64,000 nt of DNA from NCBI RefSeq assembly GCF_006440675.2, contig NZ_CP083951.1, forward strand, positions 3,071,501 to 3,135,500, in the 5' to 3' direction. Origin of the DNA: Mesorhizobium sp. B2-8-5 (GTDB taxonomy: Bacteria > Pseudomonadota > Alphaproteobacteria > Rhizobiales > Rhizobiaceae). The notes beneath the pieces are model-generated. The model was not told the origin of the DNA and ran no database searches. It worked only from the letters and a program-made list of their open reading frames with translations. Made by a program: the position numbers and the translations under genes. Position 1 is the stretch's first letter; every line of letters begins with the position of its first letter. This document shows, one piece after another, positions 29,394 through 39,231 of the stretch.

Positions 29394-30473
29394 ATGCGCA
29401 TGCCCAGCCTGACCGCTTTTCTGACGGCCACCGCCGTCTTCGTCTCCGCATTCACGGTTTGTGTATTCCCTTTGGCAGCACAAGCGGCCGAGGAAGTGCA
29501 TGTGCTCAACTGGAAGGGCTATGGCGCCGACGAGCCGTGGGCGGTCGCCAATTTCGAGAAGGCGACCGGCTTCAAGGTGGTCAACGACTTCTTCAACTCC
29601 GAACAGGAGATGCTGACCAAGATCCGCACCAATCCCGGTCTCTACGACGTCGTCATGATCAATGCCGCCTTCAACGATCAGGCGATGGCCGGCAAGCTGA
29701 TCCAGCCGATCGACGTCTCGAAGCTTTCCAACTATGCCGACATCGCCAAGGACAAGGCCGGCTCGCCGATGCTCAACCATGACGGCAAGGTCTATGGCGT
29801 GCCGTGGGTCTGGGGCCTGACCGCTCTCGCCATCAATGACAAGTCCTTTGACAAGCCGCCGACGAGCATCGCCGAGATGTGGAACCCGGCGCATAAGGGC
29901 CGCGTCATCATCCGCGACGACGCCGTCGAGGCGGTGCAGTTCGGCGCGCTCGCCTCGGGGCAGAACATCAACGACATCAAGGATATGGAAGCGGTCAAGG
30001 CGAAGCTGACTTCGCTGATGCCGCAGATCAAGACCTTCTGGAGTTCGGAAAACGACTGGAACCAGATGGTCGCTTCCAACCAGATCGATATCGGCACCTA
30101 TTGGAGCGGTTCGGCCGATCGCGCCAAGACGCATTTCAAGCTGCCGGTCTCGCTGGTCATCCCGCAGGAAGGCTCGGTCGCCTGGCTGGATGCGTTCTCG
30201 ATTCCCGTCGGCTCCAAGAACGTCGCCGGAGCCGAGGCCTTCATCAACTACATGATCGACCCGAAATTCTATGTCGAGTGGGTCACCAAGGTCGGCGCGC
30301 CGGTTTCGGCCAACACCAAGGCGGTCGATGCGCTGCCGGAGGACGCCTTCAACCGCAAGGTCATGGGCAGCCCGGACGTCGCCAAGCGCATCCAGTTCCA
30401 GGCGCCGATCACCGCCGAGCAGCGCGAGAAATACCTGGCGCTGTGGCAGGAGCTGAAGGTCAACGTGAAGTAA
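29394..30473 (+). CDS. ABC transporter substrate-binding protein, polyamine (PotD/PotF) class
   Basis: Periplasmic binding protein, 359 residues, with a signal peptide to about residue 31. The mature start (EVHVLNWKGYGADEPWAVANFEKATG) and WVWGLTALAINDKSF follow the spermidine/putrescine/opine-type SBP_bac family. GAGAGGA lies upstream of the start, and a small GCCCG-CGGGC hairpin (29358-29372) lies between the kinase gene and this one. The neighbours argue for a glycosylated or ribosylated ligand instead of plain putrescine. Confidence 0.88.
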   Translation: MRMPSLTAFLTATAVFVSAFTVCVFPLAAQAAEEVHVLNWKGYGADEPWAVANFEKATGFKVVNDFFNSEQEMLTKIRTNPGLYDVVMINAAFNDQAMAGKLIQPIDVSKLSNYADIAKDKAGSPMLNHDGKVYGVPWVWGLTALAINDKSFDKPPTSIAEMWNPAHKGRVIIRDDAVEAVQFGALASGQNINDIKDMEAVKAKLTSLMPQIKTFWSSENDWNQMVASNQIDIGTYWSGSADRAKTHFKLPVSLVIPQEGSVAWLDAFSIPVGSKNVAGAEAFINYMIDPKFYVEWVTKVGAPVSANTKAVDALPEDAFNRKVMGSPDVAKRIQFQAPITAEQREKYLALWQELKVNVK

Positions 30474-30501
30474 TCGGCGTCTTTCGGGGAGGAGAGGCAG
30501 A

Positions 30502-31371
30502 ATGGCTGACCAGCTTGCGATCGGTTCGCGCCGCGGACTGAAGCCGGCGCTGCCGCTTCTCCTTCCCGCCTATCTGTGGCTGACGGTGGCGATCTTCCTG
30601 CCGCTATCGGCCATGGTCTTTTTCTCGTTCATGACCGACCTGCCGCTGGCCGGAAAGGAATGGTCGTTCACGCTCGGCAACTACGCCGCCTTTTTTTCTC
30701 AGAGCCTGTATTCGCGGCTTCTGCTTTCATCGCTGCGGCTCGGCCTCGAAGTGACGCTGTGGTGCGTCGTCATCGGCTATCCGGCGGCCTATGTGCTGGC
30801 CAAGGTGCTCAAAGGGCGCAGCCGCGAGGCGATCTTTCTGCTCGTCATCCTGCCGTTCTGGTCGAACGGGCTGGTGCGGATATTCTCCTGGGCCATGGTG
30901 CTGCGCGAAGGCGGCATCCTCGACACGGCGCTCAACGCGGTGCTGCCGTTCAAGATCAACATCGATCTCATGTATTCCTATCCGGCCGTCATCATCGGCC
31001 TGGTGCACTCTTATGTGCCCTACATGGTGCTGACCTGCTACCTCACGCTGCAGGCGATCGACGACTCGCTGATCGAGGCGGGACGCTCGCTCGGCGCCTC
31101 GCGGCGGCAGGTGCTGTGGCGGATCATCATCCCGCTGTCGATGCCGGGCCTGATCGCGGGCTCAGCGCTGATCTTCGTGCCGGTCGTCGGCACCTTCATG
31201 GAGCCGCGCATCCTCGGCGGCCGCACCGGCACCTTCTACGGCACCGTCATCGAGGACCAGTTCGTCGCCGTGTTCAACTGGCCCTTGGGCGCCGCGCTCT
31301 CCTTCATCCTGCTCGCGGTCGTGCTGATCATCCTGGCGCTGGCGGCGCCGGTCCTGCGGAGGACCAGCTGA
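30502..31371 (+). CDS. ABC transporter permease (PotB class)
   Basis: 289 residues, about six transmembrane helices. The binding-protein-dependent permease loop appears as SLIEAGRSLGASRRQVLWRIIIPLSMPG. GGAGAGG upstream gives a good ribosome site. The next permease starts in its stop codon (TGATG). Confidence 0.9.
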   Translation: MADQLAIGSRRGLKPALPLLLPAYLWLTVAIFLPLSAMVFFSFMTDLPLAGKEWSFTLGNYAAFFSQSLYSRLLLSSLRLGLEVTLWCVVIGYPAAYVLAKVLKGRSREAIFLLVILPFWSNGLVRIFSWAMVLREGGILDTALNAVLPFKINIDLMYSYPAVIIGLVHSYVPYMVLTCYLTLQAIDDSLIEAGRSLGASRRQVLWRIIIPLSMPGLIAGSALIFVPVVGTFMEPRILGGRTGTFYGTVIEDQFVAVFNWPLGAALSFILLAVVLIILALAAPVLRRTS

Positions 31372-32159
31372 TGGCGACGACACGCATCCTCGAATGGCTC
31401 GGGCGCTTCTACATCGTGCTTCTGCTCGGCTTCCTCTATTTGCCGATCGTCATCATGGCGGCGATGTCCTTCAATGCCTCGCCCTTCTACCAGCTGCCGT
31501 TCGAGTGGACGACGGACTGGTACGCCTCGCTCTGGCAGAACGACCAGCTGATCGCGGCGACCTGGAACAGCATCGAGATCGCCGTCATCACCACTTTGAT
31601 CTCGACGGTGCTGGGCTCGATGGCCTCGTTGGCGCTCTATCGCTACGAGTTCCGCGGCAAGAAAGTGCTGCAGGCACTGCTCTTCCCGCCGATCGCCATT
31701 CCGTGGCTGATCACCGGCACGGCGATGCTGATCTTCTTCTTCGGCGTCGGCATCGGTCGTGGGCTTGTCGCCATCCTGCTCGGCCATGTCGCGCTGGCGC
31801 TGCCTTATGTGATCGTCGTCGTCTCCGCGCGGCTGCAGACCTTCGCGCCTGAGCTGGAAGAGGCGGCGCGCTCGCTCGGCGCCAACCAGTGGCAGGTGAC
31901 CATGCGCGTGACCTTGCCCTGGATCATGCCCGGCGTGATCGCCGGCGGGCTGTTCGCCTTTGCCGTGTCGTTCGACCAGTTCGTCGTTTCGTATTTCCTG
32001 TCGACGCCCGGCCAGACCACGCTACCGGTCGAAATCTACGCCGCGATCCGCAAGGGCTTCACGCCCGAGATCAACGCGGTCTCGACGATCATCATCGTGG
32101 TGTCGATGGCGCTGATGCTGCTCACGGCGCGCTTCTTCAAATTCGGCGGAGAAAAATGA
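31371..32159 (+). CDS. ABC transporter permease (PotC class)
   Basis: 262 residues, six predicted helices, coupling loop ELEEAARSLGANQWQVTMRVTLPWIMPG. It forms the channel with the PotB-class subunit. Its stop overlaps the ATPase start. Confidence 0.9.
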   Translation: MATTRILEWLGRFYIVLLLGFLYLPIVIMAAMSFNASPFYQLPFEWTTDWYASLWQNDQLIAATWNSIEIAVITTLISTVLGSMASLALYRYEFRGKKVLQALLFPPIAIPWLITGTAMLIFFFGVGIGRGLVAILLGHVALALPYVIVVVSARLQTFAPELEEAARSLGANQWQVTMRVTLPWIMPGVIAGGLFAFAVSFDQFVVSYFLSTPGQTTLPVEIYAAIRKGFTPEINAVSTIIIVVSMALMLLTARFFKFGGEK

Positions 32160-33223
32160 TGGCTGGCGTCCAGGTCGCGAACGTCTCCCGCAGTTTCGGC
32201 GCGCACAAGGCGCTGGACGACGTGTCGATCGATTTCGCCGATGGCGGCTTCTACGCGCTGCTTGGTCCGTCCGGAAGCGGCAAGACCACGCTGTTGCGTC
32301 AGATCGCCGGCTTCGACTTTCCGGACGCCGGCCGCATTGCCATCGGCGGCGAAAGCGTCGAGCGCGTGCCGGTCGAAAAGCGCCGCATCGGCATGGTGTT
32401 CCAGAACTATGCGTTGTTCCCGAATATGAGTGTCGCCGACAATGTCGCCTTCGGCCTGTCGGTGCGCGGCGAAGCGAAGGCGACGATCGCGTCGGAGGTT
32501 CAGCGCGCGCTCGATCTCGTGCAACTCGGCAAGCTTGGCGCGCGCAAGCCGCACCAGCTCTCCGGCGGCCAGCGCCAGCGCGTGGCGCTGGCGCGGGCCA
32601 TCGTCACCAAGCCGCGCGTGCTCCTGCTCGATGAGCCGCTCGGCGCGCTCGACAAGGCGCTGCGCGTCGACATGCAGATCGAGCTGAAGCGCATCCAGCG
32701 CGAGATCGGCATCACCACCATCTTCGTCACGCACGACCAGGAAGAGGCGCTGACGATGAGTGACCGCATCGGCATCCTGCGCGACGGCAGGCTGGTGCAG
32801 GAAGGGCCGCCGGAGGAGATCTACGACAGGCCGCAAAGCGAGTTCGCCGCGACCTTCCTCGGCGACGCCAATATCTTTCGCGGCGATGCGACCGGCTCCG
32901 GGATCAGGCTGCCGGACGGCACGACGATCGCGGCATCGACAGGCGCATCGGTGCCGGCCGGGGCCAAGGCGAGTTGCGCGGTCCGGCCCGAACGCATCCG
33001 GATTTCGACCGGCGCGGGGAAGGCTGATGAAGGCAACGCGAACACGCTCAAGGGACAAGTCTCGAAACGCATCTTTGCCGGCAACAACAGCACCTATTTC
33101 GTCGACCGCGATGGCCAGACGCTGAAAGTGATCGTCCAGAACACGGGCGCCGAGCGGCTTGCCGAAGGTCAGCCCGTAGTTCTTAGCTGGTCGCCGGACA
33201 GCACGGTGCTTATCGCGGCCTGA
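32159..33223 (+). CDS. ABC transporter ATP-binding protein (PotA class)
   Basis: 354 residues. Walker A GPSGSGKTT, signature LSGGQRQ, Walker B LLLDEPLGALD, switch THDQEEA, and a C-terminal TOBE regulatory domain (about 270-350) are present. ATG 32159 has GGAG seven bases upstream; ATG 32156 is in frame just before it. It is the last gene of the GntR/ARH/PfkB operon. Confidence 0.92.
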   Translation: MAGVQVANVSRSFGAHKALDDVSIDFADGGFYALLGPSGSGKTTLLRQIAGFDFPDAGRIAIGGESVERVPVEKRRIGMVFQNYALFPNMSVADNVAFGLSVRGEAKATIASEVQRALDLVQLGKLGARKPHQLSGGQRQRVALARAIVTKPRVLLLDEPLGALDKALRVDMQIELKRIQREIGITTIFVTHDQEEALTMSDRIGILRDGRLVQEGPPEEIYDRPQSEFAATFLGDANIFRGDATGSGIRLPDGTTIAASTGASVPAGAKASCAVRPERIRISTGAGKADEGNANTLKGQVSKRIFAGNNSTYFVDRDGQTLKVIVQNTGAERLAEGQPVVLSWSPDSTVLIAA

Positions 33224-33256
33224 GACTGCCGATCCTCGCAGCCGGGCTGAGATCGC

Positions 33257-34285
33257 TCAAATCTCCGGGATGCTCTCGCGGAAGATCACCTGCAGCCGCG
33301 GCTGGTGGAGCTCGTAGGGCAACCCCCTGACCGAGTGGGACAGGATGTTGAGCGCCTCCCTGGCCTCGACGCGCGGGTTCTGGTCGATCACCGCGTCGAG
33401 CGTGCCGTCGAGCAGGAGTTCCTTGGTGCCGTCCGTCACCTCATGGCCGAGGAAGATGATCTCTTTGGCGCGTCCGCGTTCCTTCAGCGCGCGGGCGATG
33501 CCGGTGTTGCCGGCGCCGACATTGTAGATCGCGGCGAGGTCGGGGTGGCGCTCGAGCAAAGCGGAAGCCTCCGAATAGGCTTTTTCGCGGTCGTCGAGCA
33601 TTTCACGCATCTCGACGATCTCGAGGTTGGGGGACTCTTCGGCGAGGATATGGCGGAAACCCATCTCGCGTTCCTCATGGCCGCGATAGGCGAGCGAGCC
33701 TGCGAACAGCGCCACCTTGCCCGGACGTCCGGCACCCATGAAGCGGTTGAGAAGATAGCCGGCCAACCGCCCAGCAGCGCGATTGTCGATGCCGATATAG
33801 GCGACCCGCGGCACATGCAGGATGTCGGAGGCGATGGTGACGACCTTGATGTCGCTGGCCGACAGCGAGCGGATTGCCTCGCGCACCGTCGGATGGTCGA
33901 GCGCGATCACGCCGACGCCTTGCGTCTGGCCATGCAGGTCCTGCAGCAGGCGGGCGAGCCGGTCGGGGTTGAAGCCTTCGATGGTCGTCACGCGGACGTC
34001 GAGATCGGGCCGCGTCAGCGCCTGCGCCTCGATGTGCCGGTGCAGCAGCTTGATGAAGGAGTTGGTGCCGGCGGGCAGCGCGAAGTCGAGCCTGATCGTC
34101 TGTCCCGGCGCGGTTCGCTGCGGCACGCCGTTCGGCGTCTCGGCGATATAGCCAAGGCGCTGCGCCATCTCGATGACGATCTCGCGCGTGCGGGCCCGCA
34201 CGCCTGGCCGATTGTTGAGCACACGGTCGACCGTGGCCGGAGAAACGCCGGCTTCCCGGGCTATGTCTGTCAGGGTTGACCGCAC
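33257..34285 (-). CDS. LacI-family transcriptional regulator
   Basis: 342 residues. The HTH and hinge occupy residues 1-22 of the mature frame (STLTDIAREAGVSPATVDRVLNN); the V-D-R variant of the usual VSRVLN is typical of the rhizobial sugar subgroup. The ligand domain (about 65-335) contains YIGIDNRAAGRLAGYLL. A GTG start at 34285 is preferred (GAGG eight bases upstream); no ATG start gives a standard-length protein. It is divergent from the 14-gene transport/catabolic run and likely controls it. Confidence 0.88.
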   Translation of the reverse strand: MRSTLTDIAREAGVSPATVDRVLNNRPGVRARTREIVIEMAQRLGYIAETPNGVPQRTAPGQTIRLDFALPAGTNSFIKLLHRHIEAQALTRPDLDVRVTTIEGFNPDRLARLLQDLHGQTQGVGVIALDHPTVREAIRSLSASDIKVVTIASDILHVPRVAYIGIDNRAAGRLAGYLLNRFMGAGRPGKVALFAGSLAYRGHEEREMGFRHILAEESPNLEIVEMREMLDDREKAYSEASALLERHPDLAAIYNVGAGNTGIARALKERGRAKEIIFLGHEVTDGTKELLLDGTLDAVIDQNPRVEAREALNILSHSVRGLPYELHQPRLQVIFRESIPEI

Positions 34286-34637
34286 GTCGAGCACCTCATC
34301 GCAAGCATCAAAATCACGCAGCTTCCACTCAGTTCCGGAAAGCGCCTCGGCGGCGACCGTGATTCTGATGTGAAATGATGTAACCGCCCTTGGCTTGCGC
34401 GCAAGCCGGCGCGCTACATAAGGCGGCGAAGGTCCGGCCAAGGCGGTCGGATCGAGGCGAAAGCCCCTCAAATCCAAGCAATGGGTGCGATGTGACGGGT
34501 TCGGCGGACTGCATTTTCTTCCTCAATTGCGATCTTATGACGTGTTTTGAGTATTTATGATGTTGACAGGCTTCACGCGCTGTCGTCAATATCCCTCACG
34601 TGGGCCATGGAGGAACAGGCCCCGAGGGAGGAATTCG
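34286..34637. promoter_or_regulatory. divergent intergenic region with a 16-bp perfect palindrome
   Basis: This roughly 350-bp gap between the LacI-type regulator and the big operon holds GGCTTGCGCGCAAGCC at 34392-34407, a perfect CG-centred palindrome and candidate LacI-family operator. Nearer the operon, TTGACA at 34563-34568 could be a -35 element, with a weak TCAATA 17 bases later. GGGAGGA (34626-34632) is the ribosome site of the binding-protein gene. No small gene is apparent. Confidence 0.5.
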
Positions 34638-36251
34638 ATGTCTCATTTGATCCGCATGTCGCGGCGCCGCCTGCTGGCGTCCGGAGGAAAGGCGGCGGTG
34701 TTTGTCGCCGCGACTGGTATTGCACCGCAGTTCATTCGTCCCGGCCGCGCCTTCGCGGCGGATGCGCTGGCGCCCGGCATGATCGGCGGGCCGACCGGCT
34801 TCGACGGCGCCGAACGCTACCAGTACGGACCCGACACGCCGGAAGGGCGTGCGGTCGAGGCTGCCAAGGCCCTGAAGGCGGCCGGCAAGGCGCCGGCGAA
34901 GATCGTGCTTGGCCTCTCCGACGGCTCGATCGGCCAGCTGACCAAGCCGTTCCCGGCCGGCGCGCCGTCGATCAAGGACCTGTGGGAGAAGGAAACCGGC
35001 ATCCAGATCGAGATCGTCGGCCTGCCGAACGGCCAGGAATTCACCAAGACGATGCAGGACATCTCCACCAAGGGTGAGGCCTACGACATCTATTCGACCG
35101 AATGGAACCGCCTCGGCGATCTCGCCGAAACCGGCGGCATCGCCAAGCTCGACGACTTCGTCGCCAAGCACAAGCCGGAATGGGACGACCCCAAGCAGGG
35201 TTACGTCAACGGCGCCAAGGGCGTGTCGCTGCTCAACCAGTATCGCGGCTCGACCTACGGCGTGTCGCTGGACGGCGACTTCCAGACATGGGTCTACCGC
35301 GCCGACCTGTTCGGCGACGCCGCGGAGCAGAAGGCGTTCAAGGACAAGTACGGCTACGACCTTGCGCCGCCGAAGACCTGGAAGCAGCACAGCGATGTCG
35401 CGGCCTTCTTCCAGCGGCCGGACAAGGGCCTGTTCGGCTCCACCGACCTGCGCAACCAGGGTTGGGGCTACACCAACTGGTACCAGCGCTATGTCTCGAT
35501 GGCCTCGCCCAACCAGTTCCTGTTCGGCGACGACGGCAAGCCGCTGATCAATTCCGAGCAAGGCATCGCCGCCACCAAGGAGTATGTGGATTCGCTGGCG
35601 CATCATTCGCCGGACGCGATCTCGTGGGGCTGGCCGGAGCAGTATGGCAATTTCGCCAAGGGCGGTGCGGCGATGACCTGTGCCTTCTCCAACCTGCCGA
35701 AATTCCTCGACAATGCCGGCAACAAGGATTCCGCCGTCACCGGCAAGATAGGCTCGATGCTGCCGCCGGGACGCGAGATCGACGGCAAGCTGATCAGCCG
35801 TTCGGTGCTGTGGTTCTCACTGACCGGCATGGTGTCGTCGCAGTCGAAGAATCCGGAGACTGCTTACCTTCTGCTGCAGTGGCTGGGCTCGGCCCGCATC
35901 TATGCCTGGATGAGCGCCAATCCGGGCGGCTATCTCGATCCGTTCCGGCTCTCGGATTTCTCCGATCCACTGGTCCGCCAGACCTATCACGCCTACCACA
36001 TGGACGTCGTGCGCGAGACGGTGGCGCGTACGGTGCCGACCATCAACTATCCCGGCGCCACCGCCTTCCACAATGCGCTCGACGAGAACCTGATGGCGTC
36101 GCTGACCAAGGCCAAGACGCCGGAGCAGGCCATGGCCGATACCGAGCGCGAGTGGAAGAAGATCGCGCGCCGCATCGGCGAGGACAAGCTTCTCGAAGCC
36201 ATCAAGACCAACAAGGAGGCATGGCCGACCGTTCTCGATCCGATCAGCTGA
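34638..36251 (+). CDS. ABC transporter substrate-binding protein, large SBP_bac_1 type, Tat signal
   Basis: Periplasmic binding protein of 537 residues, larger than the usual 420 for carbohydrate binding proteins. A twin-arginine signal is visible (MSRRRLLASGGKAAVFVAAT) with cleavage near AFAAD. The mature domain shows IKDLWEKETGIQIEIVGLPN and many aromatic residues. It is followed by two permeases and two different ATPases, the same composition as the rhizobial glycerol importer GlpSTPQV (recalled), though regulator and enzymes here differ. Its ligand is unknown; a sugar or cyclitol derivative is likely. Confidence 0.85.
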   Translation: MSHLIRMSRRRLLASGGKAAVFVAATGIAPQFIRPGRAFAADALAPGMIGGPTGFDGAERYQYGPDTPEGRAVEAAKALKAAGKAPAKIVLGLSDGSIGQLTKPFPAGAPSIKDLWEKETGIQIEIVGLPNGQEFTKTMQDISTKGEAYDIYSTEWNRLGDLAETGGIAKLDDFVAKHKPEWDDPKQGYVNGAKGVSLLNQYRGSTYGVSLDGDFQTWVYRADLFGDAAEQKAFKDKYGYDLAPPKTWKQHSDVAAFFQRPDKGLFGSTDLRNQGWGYTNWYQRYVSMASPNQFLFGDDGKPLINSEQGIAATKEYVDSLAHHSPDAISWGWPEQYGNFAKGGAAMTCAFSNLPKFLDNAGNKDSAVTGKIGSMLPPGREIDGKLISRSVLWFSLTGMVSSQSKNPETAYLLLQWLGSARIYAWMSANPGGYLDPFRLSDFSDPLVRQTYHAYHMDVVRETVARTVPTINYPGATAFHNALDENLMASLTKAKTPEQAMADTEREWKKIARRIGEDKLLEAIKTNKEAWPTVLDPIS

Positions 36252-36276
36252 TCCGTCTCCCTGGATCAGAAAAGGA

Positions 36277-36300
36277 GGGGAGGGGCGACTGCTCCTCCCC
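36277..36300 (+). terminator. hairpin after the large binding-protein gene
   Basis: GGGGAGGGGC and GCTCCTCCCC pair (one G-T wobble) around GACT, 26 bases after the stop and before the permease genes, without a T-run. It probably acts as an mRNA stabiliser or partial attenuator. Confidence 0.5.
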
Positions 36301-36332
36301 TTCGCCAGCAACGCCACCAGCAAAGCAGCCAG

Positions 36333-37193
36333 ATGAAGCGTTCCGTTCCTTTCGAGATATTCCGCTACGCCGCGATCCTCGCGGCGATGGCGGTAACGCT
36401 GGTGCCGATCCTGTGGATGGTGTCGATGGCCTTCAAGCCGATCGGCGAATGGTCGGCGACGGGCGCCGACCTCACCTGGTGGCCGAAGCAGCCGACGCTC
36501 AGCAATTTCCAGTTCGTGTTCGGCCATTCAACCAACGACCTGATCGTCGCGCTCGACCACACGGCGCTGAAGCCGATCCTGTCGTCGCTGCTTTCGGCGG
36601 TGTTCGGGACCGCGATTGCCATGTCGGCCGGCACTGCGGCGGCCTACGGCCTGTCGCGCTTCGGCTCCGGCCAGAACCTGCCGCTGGCGCTGATCCAGCT
36701 GAGGCTATTTCCGCCGATGGCCGTCATGATCCCGGTGATGATCATGTGGGCATTCCTCAATCTCAACGACACATGGTGGGGGCTGGCGCTGATCTACGGC
36801 ATCGTCACGCTGCCCTTCGCCTTCTGGCTGATGAAGACCTTCTTCGACGACATGCCGCGCGAGATCGAGGAGGCAGCACTTGTCGAGGGCTGCTCGCGGC
36901 TGCGCGTCTTCACCCGTATCACGCTGCCGATGATGCGCGCGCCGTTGGCGAGTGCCGCGCTCTTCGTGTTCATCCTCAACTGGTCGGATTATCTCATCGC
37001 GCTGCTGCTCACCACGCGCGAATGGGTGACGATCCCGGTCTACATGGCGTCGCTGTCGTCCTCGATGACCGGACAGCTCTATGGCGCCAAGGCCGCGCTC
37101 GGCCTGATCGCGGCGGTGCCGCCGGTCATCATGGGCATCGCCATCCAGCGCCACCTGGTGCGCGGGCTGACCTTCGGAGCGCTCAAGCAATGA
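36333..37193 (+). CDS. ABC transporter permease (MalG/CUT1 class)
   Basis: 286 residues, six predicted helices. The coupling loop reads [28 protein letters not shown]. It is the first of two permeases and overlaps the second by four bases (ATGA). The gene order MalG-like before MalF-like is the reverse of the more common order. Confidence 0.9.
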   Translation: MKRSVPFEIFRYAAILAAMAVTLVPILWMVSMAFKPIGEWSATGADLTWWPKQPTLSNFQFVFGHSTNDLIVALDHTALKPILSSLLSAVFGTAIAMSAGTAAAYGLSRFGSGQNLPLALIQLRLFPPMAVMIPVMIMWAFLNLNDTWWGLALIYGIVTLPFAFWLMKTFFDDMPREIEEAALVEGCSRLRVFTRITLPMMRAPLASAALFVFILNWSDYLIALLLTTREWVTIPVYMASLSSSMTGQLYGAKAALGLIAAVPPVIMGIAIQRHLVRGLTFGALKQ

Positions 37194-38146
37194 GCGCGGT
37201 GACGGCGACGATTTCGGAGGACGAGATGGGCGCGCGGACAAAGCCCGCCACGCCTGACGAGGGCTCGAGGCTGGGCTTCCGACTGACCTTGCCGGCGCAG
37301 ATCCTGGTGCTGTTCATCTCGGCCTTTCCGCTGCTGATGCAGCTTTACATCAGCGTCACCGACTGGTCGCCGCTTTCGGGCGCCGGCTGGTGGAACGCCT
37401 GGGAGATGTGGAACAGTTTCGCCAACTACACCGATCTCGCGGCCGACACCCGCTTTTGGAGCGCGCTGCAGCGCACGGCGATCGTCATGCTGGTCTGCGT
37501 GCCGGCGGAGTTCCTGCTGGGCCTGGCTCTGGCGACCCTGTTCGCCGACGAGTTTCCCGGCAAGCGGATCTTCTATTCGATCCTGCTGATGCCGATGATG
37601 GTCGTGCCCGCGGTCGCCGGCTACATGTTCTTCATGCTGTTCCAGTCGGGCGGCCCGGTGAACGACATCCTGTCGCGGATCGTCGGCACGCCGGTGACCG
37701 TCGCCTGGCTGTCGGATCCGAACCTGGCGCTGATCGCGGTCATGATCGCCGACATCTGGCAGTGGACGCCGCTGATGTTCCTGATCCTGCTCGCCGGCCT
37801 GGTCGGCGTGCCGGAAGACCAGATGAAGGCGGCGACGCTGCTCGGCGCCAATGCCTGGCAGCGCTTCATCACCATCGTGCTGCCGAAGATGAAGACGATC
37901 ATCATCATCGCGCTGGCGATAAGGGTGATCGAGAACTTCAAGATATTCGACACGCTCTACATCATGACCGGCGGCGGTCCCGGCGTCGCCACCGAGACGA
38001 TCTCGGTCTACATCTACAAGGTCACCACGCAGGACCTGATCTGGGGCTATGTGGCGGCGATCGCGCTGGCCATCCTGATCGTGCTTTCGATCGTCGCGGT
38101 CTACGCGATGAAGCGCATGGCGCAGGCGCGGGAGGTGCCGGCATGA
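37190..38146 (+). CDS. ABC transporter permease (MalF/UgpA class)
   Basis: 318 residues with a roughly 30-residue polar N-terminal extension before the first helix. Coupling loop [25 protein letters not shown]. The [18 protein letters not shown] segment is typical of MalF-class subunits. It overlaps the first ATPase gene by four bases. Confidence 0.9.
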   Translation: MSAVTATISEDEMGARTKPATPDEGSRLGFRLTLPAQILVLFISAFPLLMQLYISVTDWSPLSGAGWWNAWEMWNSFANYTDLAADTRFWSALQRTAIVMLVCVPAEFLLGLALATLFADEFPGKRIFYSILLMPMMVVPAVAGYMFFMLFQSGGPVNDILSRIVGTPVTVAWLSDPNLALIAVMIADIWQWTPLMFLILLAGLVGVPEDQMKAATLLGANAWQRFITIVLPKMKTIIIIALAIRVIENFKIFDTLYIMTGGGPGVATETISVYIYKVTTQDLIWGYVAAIALAILIVLSIVAVYAMKRMAQAREVPA

Positions 38147-39228
38147 GCGCGATCCACCTCAAGAACCTGGTCAAGACATTCGGCGACTTCACCGCGCTGA
38201 AGACGATGGACCTCGAAATCGCCGACGGCGAGTTCATGGCGCTGCTCGGGCCGTCCGGCTGCGGCAAGTCGACGACGATGAACATGATCGCCGGCATGGA
38301 GGAACCGACCAGCGGCAAGATTCTGTTCGGCGAGCGCGACATGGTAGGCGTGCCGATGGGGCGGCGCGGCGTCGGCTTCGTCTTCCAGAACTACGCCATC
38401 TTCACCCATATGACGGTTCGGCAGAACCTCGCCTACGGGCCAAGGATGCGTGGCGCCGCCAAGGCCGAGATCGATCGCCGCGTCGGCGCCATCGCCGAGA
38501 TGCTGCAGCTTTCGCCGCTGCTCGACCGCAAGGCGGACCGGCTGTCAGTCAACATCCTGCAGCGCGTGGCGATCGGCCGCTCGGCGATCATGGAGCCGGC
38601 GATCTTCCTGCTCGACGAGCCGCTGTCCAATGTCGACGCCGCCTTCCGCGCGGTGATGCGCACCGAGCTCAAGCAGCTGCAGCGCCAGTTCAGGCAGACC
38701 ATGGTCTATGTCACGCATGACCAGCTCGAAGCCATGACCATGGCGGACCGCATCGCGGTGATGGATCATGGCGTGCTGCAGCAGGTCGGCACGCCGCTCG
38801 AAGTCTACAACAATCCGGCCAACGTCTTCGTCGCGCGCTTCATCGGCGCGCCCGGCATGAACCTGCTGAAGGGCAGGCCGGCGGAAAGCGATCGCGGACT
38901 GGTGATCGATCTCGGACCTCTCGGCGTCACGCCGCCCTTGCCGGATGAACTGGCTTCAGCTGCGAGAGCGGCGCGCGGCGACGTGCTCTACGGTTTCCGG
39001 CCCGAGCAGGTGGCGCTTGCCGAGCGCGGGCTGTCGATGCCGGTAAGCTTCGTCGAACGGATCGGCGCGCGCACCATCGTCCATCTCGGCGAAGGCGAGA
39101 GCGCGGTGAAGGCGGTGTTCGAGAACGATGTCGGGCTGTCGGTCGGGGAGACGGCGGTCGTCGCGCCGCTGGCCTCGTCGGTGCGCGTCTTCGACGCCGC
39201 CAGCGGCCTCGCAGTGAAGGCGGGCTGA
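38143..39228 (+). CDS. ABC transporter ATPase A with degenerate signature motif
   Basis: MalK/UgpC-class ATPase, 361 residues. Walker A is at 36-44 (GPSGCGKST), Walker B with Glu159 (FLLDEPLSNVD), and the switch His in VTHDQLEA. The signature that should read LSGGQ is LSVNILQ (134-140), while flanking residues (QRVAIGRS) are normal. The DNA is unambiguous and shows no frameshift. In the ABC dimer this signature would face the Walker motifs of ATPase B, which itself has Asp in place of the catalytic Glu. A TOBE-like C-terminal domain follows. Confidence 0.9.
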   Translation: MSAIHLKNLVKTFGDFTALKTMDLEIADGEFMALLGPSGCGKSTTMNMIAGMEEPTSGKILFGERDMVGVPMGRRGVGFVFQNYAIFTHMTVRQNLAYGPRMRGAAKAEIDRRVGAIAEMLQLSPLLDRKADRLSVNILQRVAIGRSAIMEPAIFLLDEPLSNVDAAFRAVMRTELKQLQRQFRQTMVYVTHDQLEAMTMADRIAVMDHGVLQQVGTPLEVYNNPANVFVARFIGAPGMNLLKGRPAESDRGLVIDLGPLGVTPPLPDELASAARAARGDVLYGFRPEQVALAERGLSMPVSFVERIGARTIVHLGEGESAVKAVFENDVGLSVGETAVVAPLASSVRVFDAASGLAVKAG

Positions 39229-39231
39229 GAC

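Noticed and set aside
27669..30134. Very long open frame on the minus strand (over 800 codons)
   Set aside because: It lies antisense to the ADP-ribosylglycohydrolase, kinase and binding-protein genes, is Arg/His/Gly-rich without domains, and reflects the GC-rich third-codon pattern of the real genes.
35102..37189. N-terminal extension of the MalF-class permease frame (over 690 extra codons)
   Set aside because: This part is an out-of-frame reading of the large binding protein and the first permease; the real start at 37190 gives a normal-length permease.
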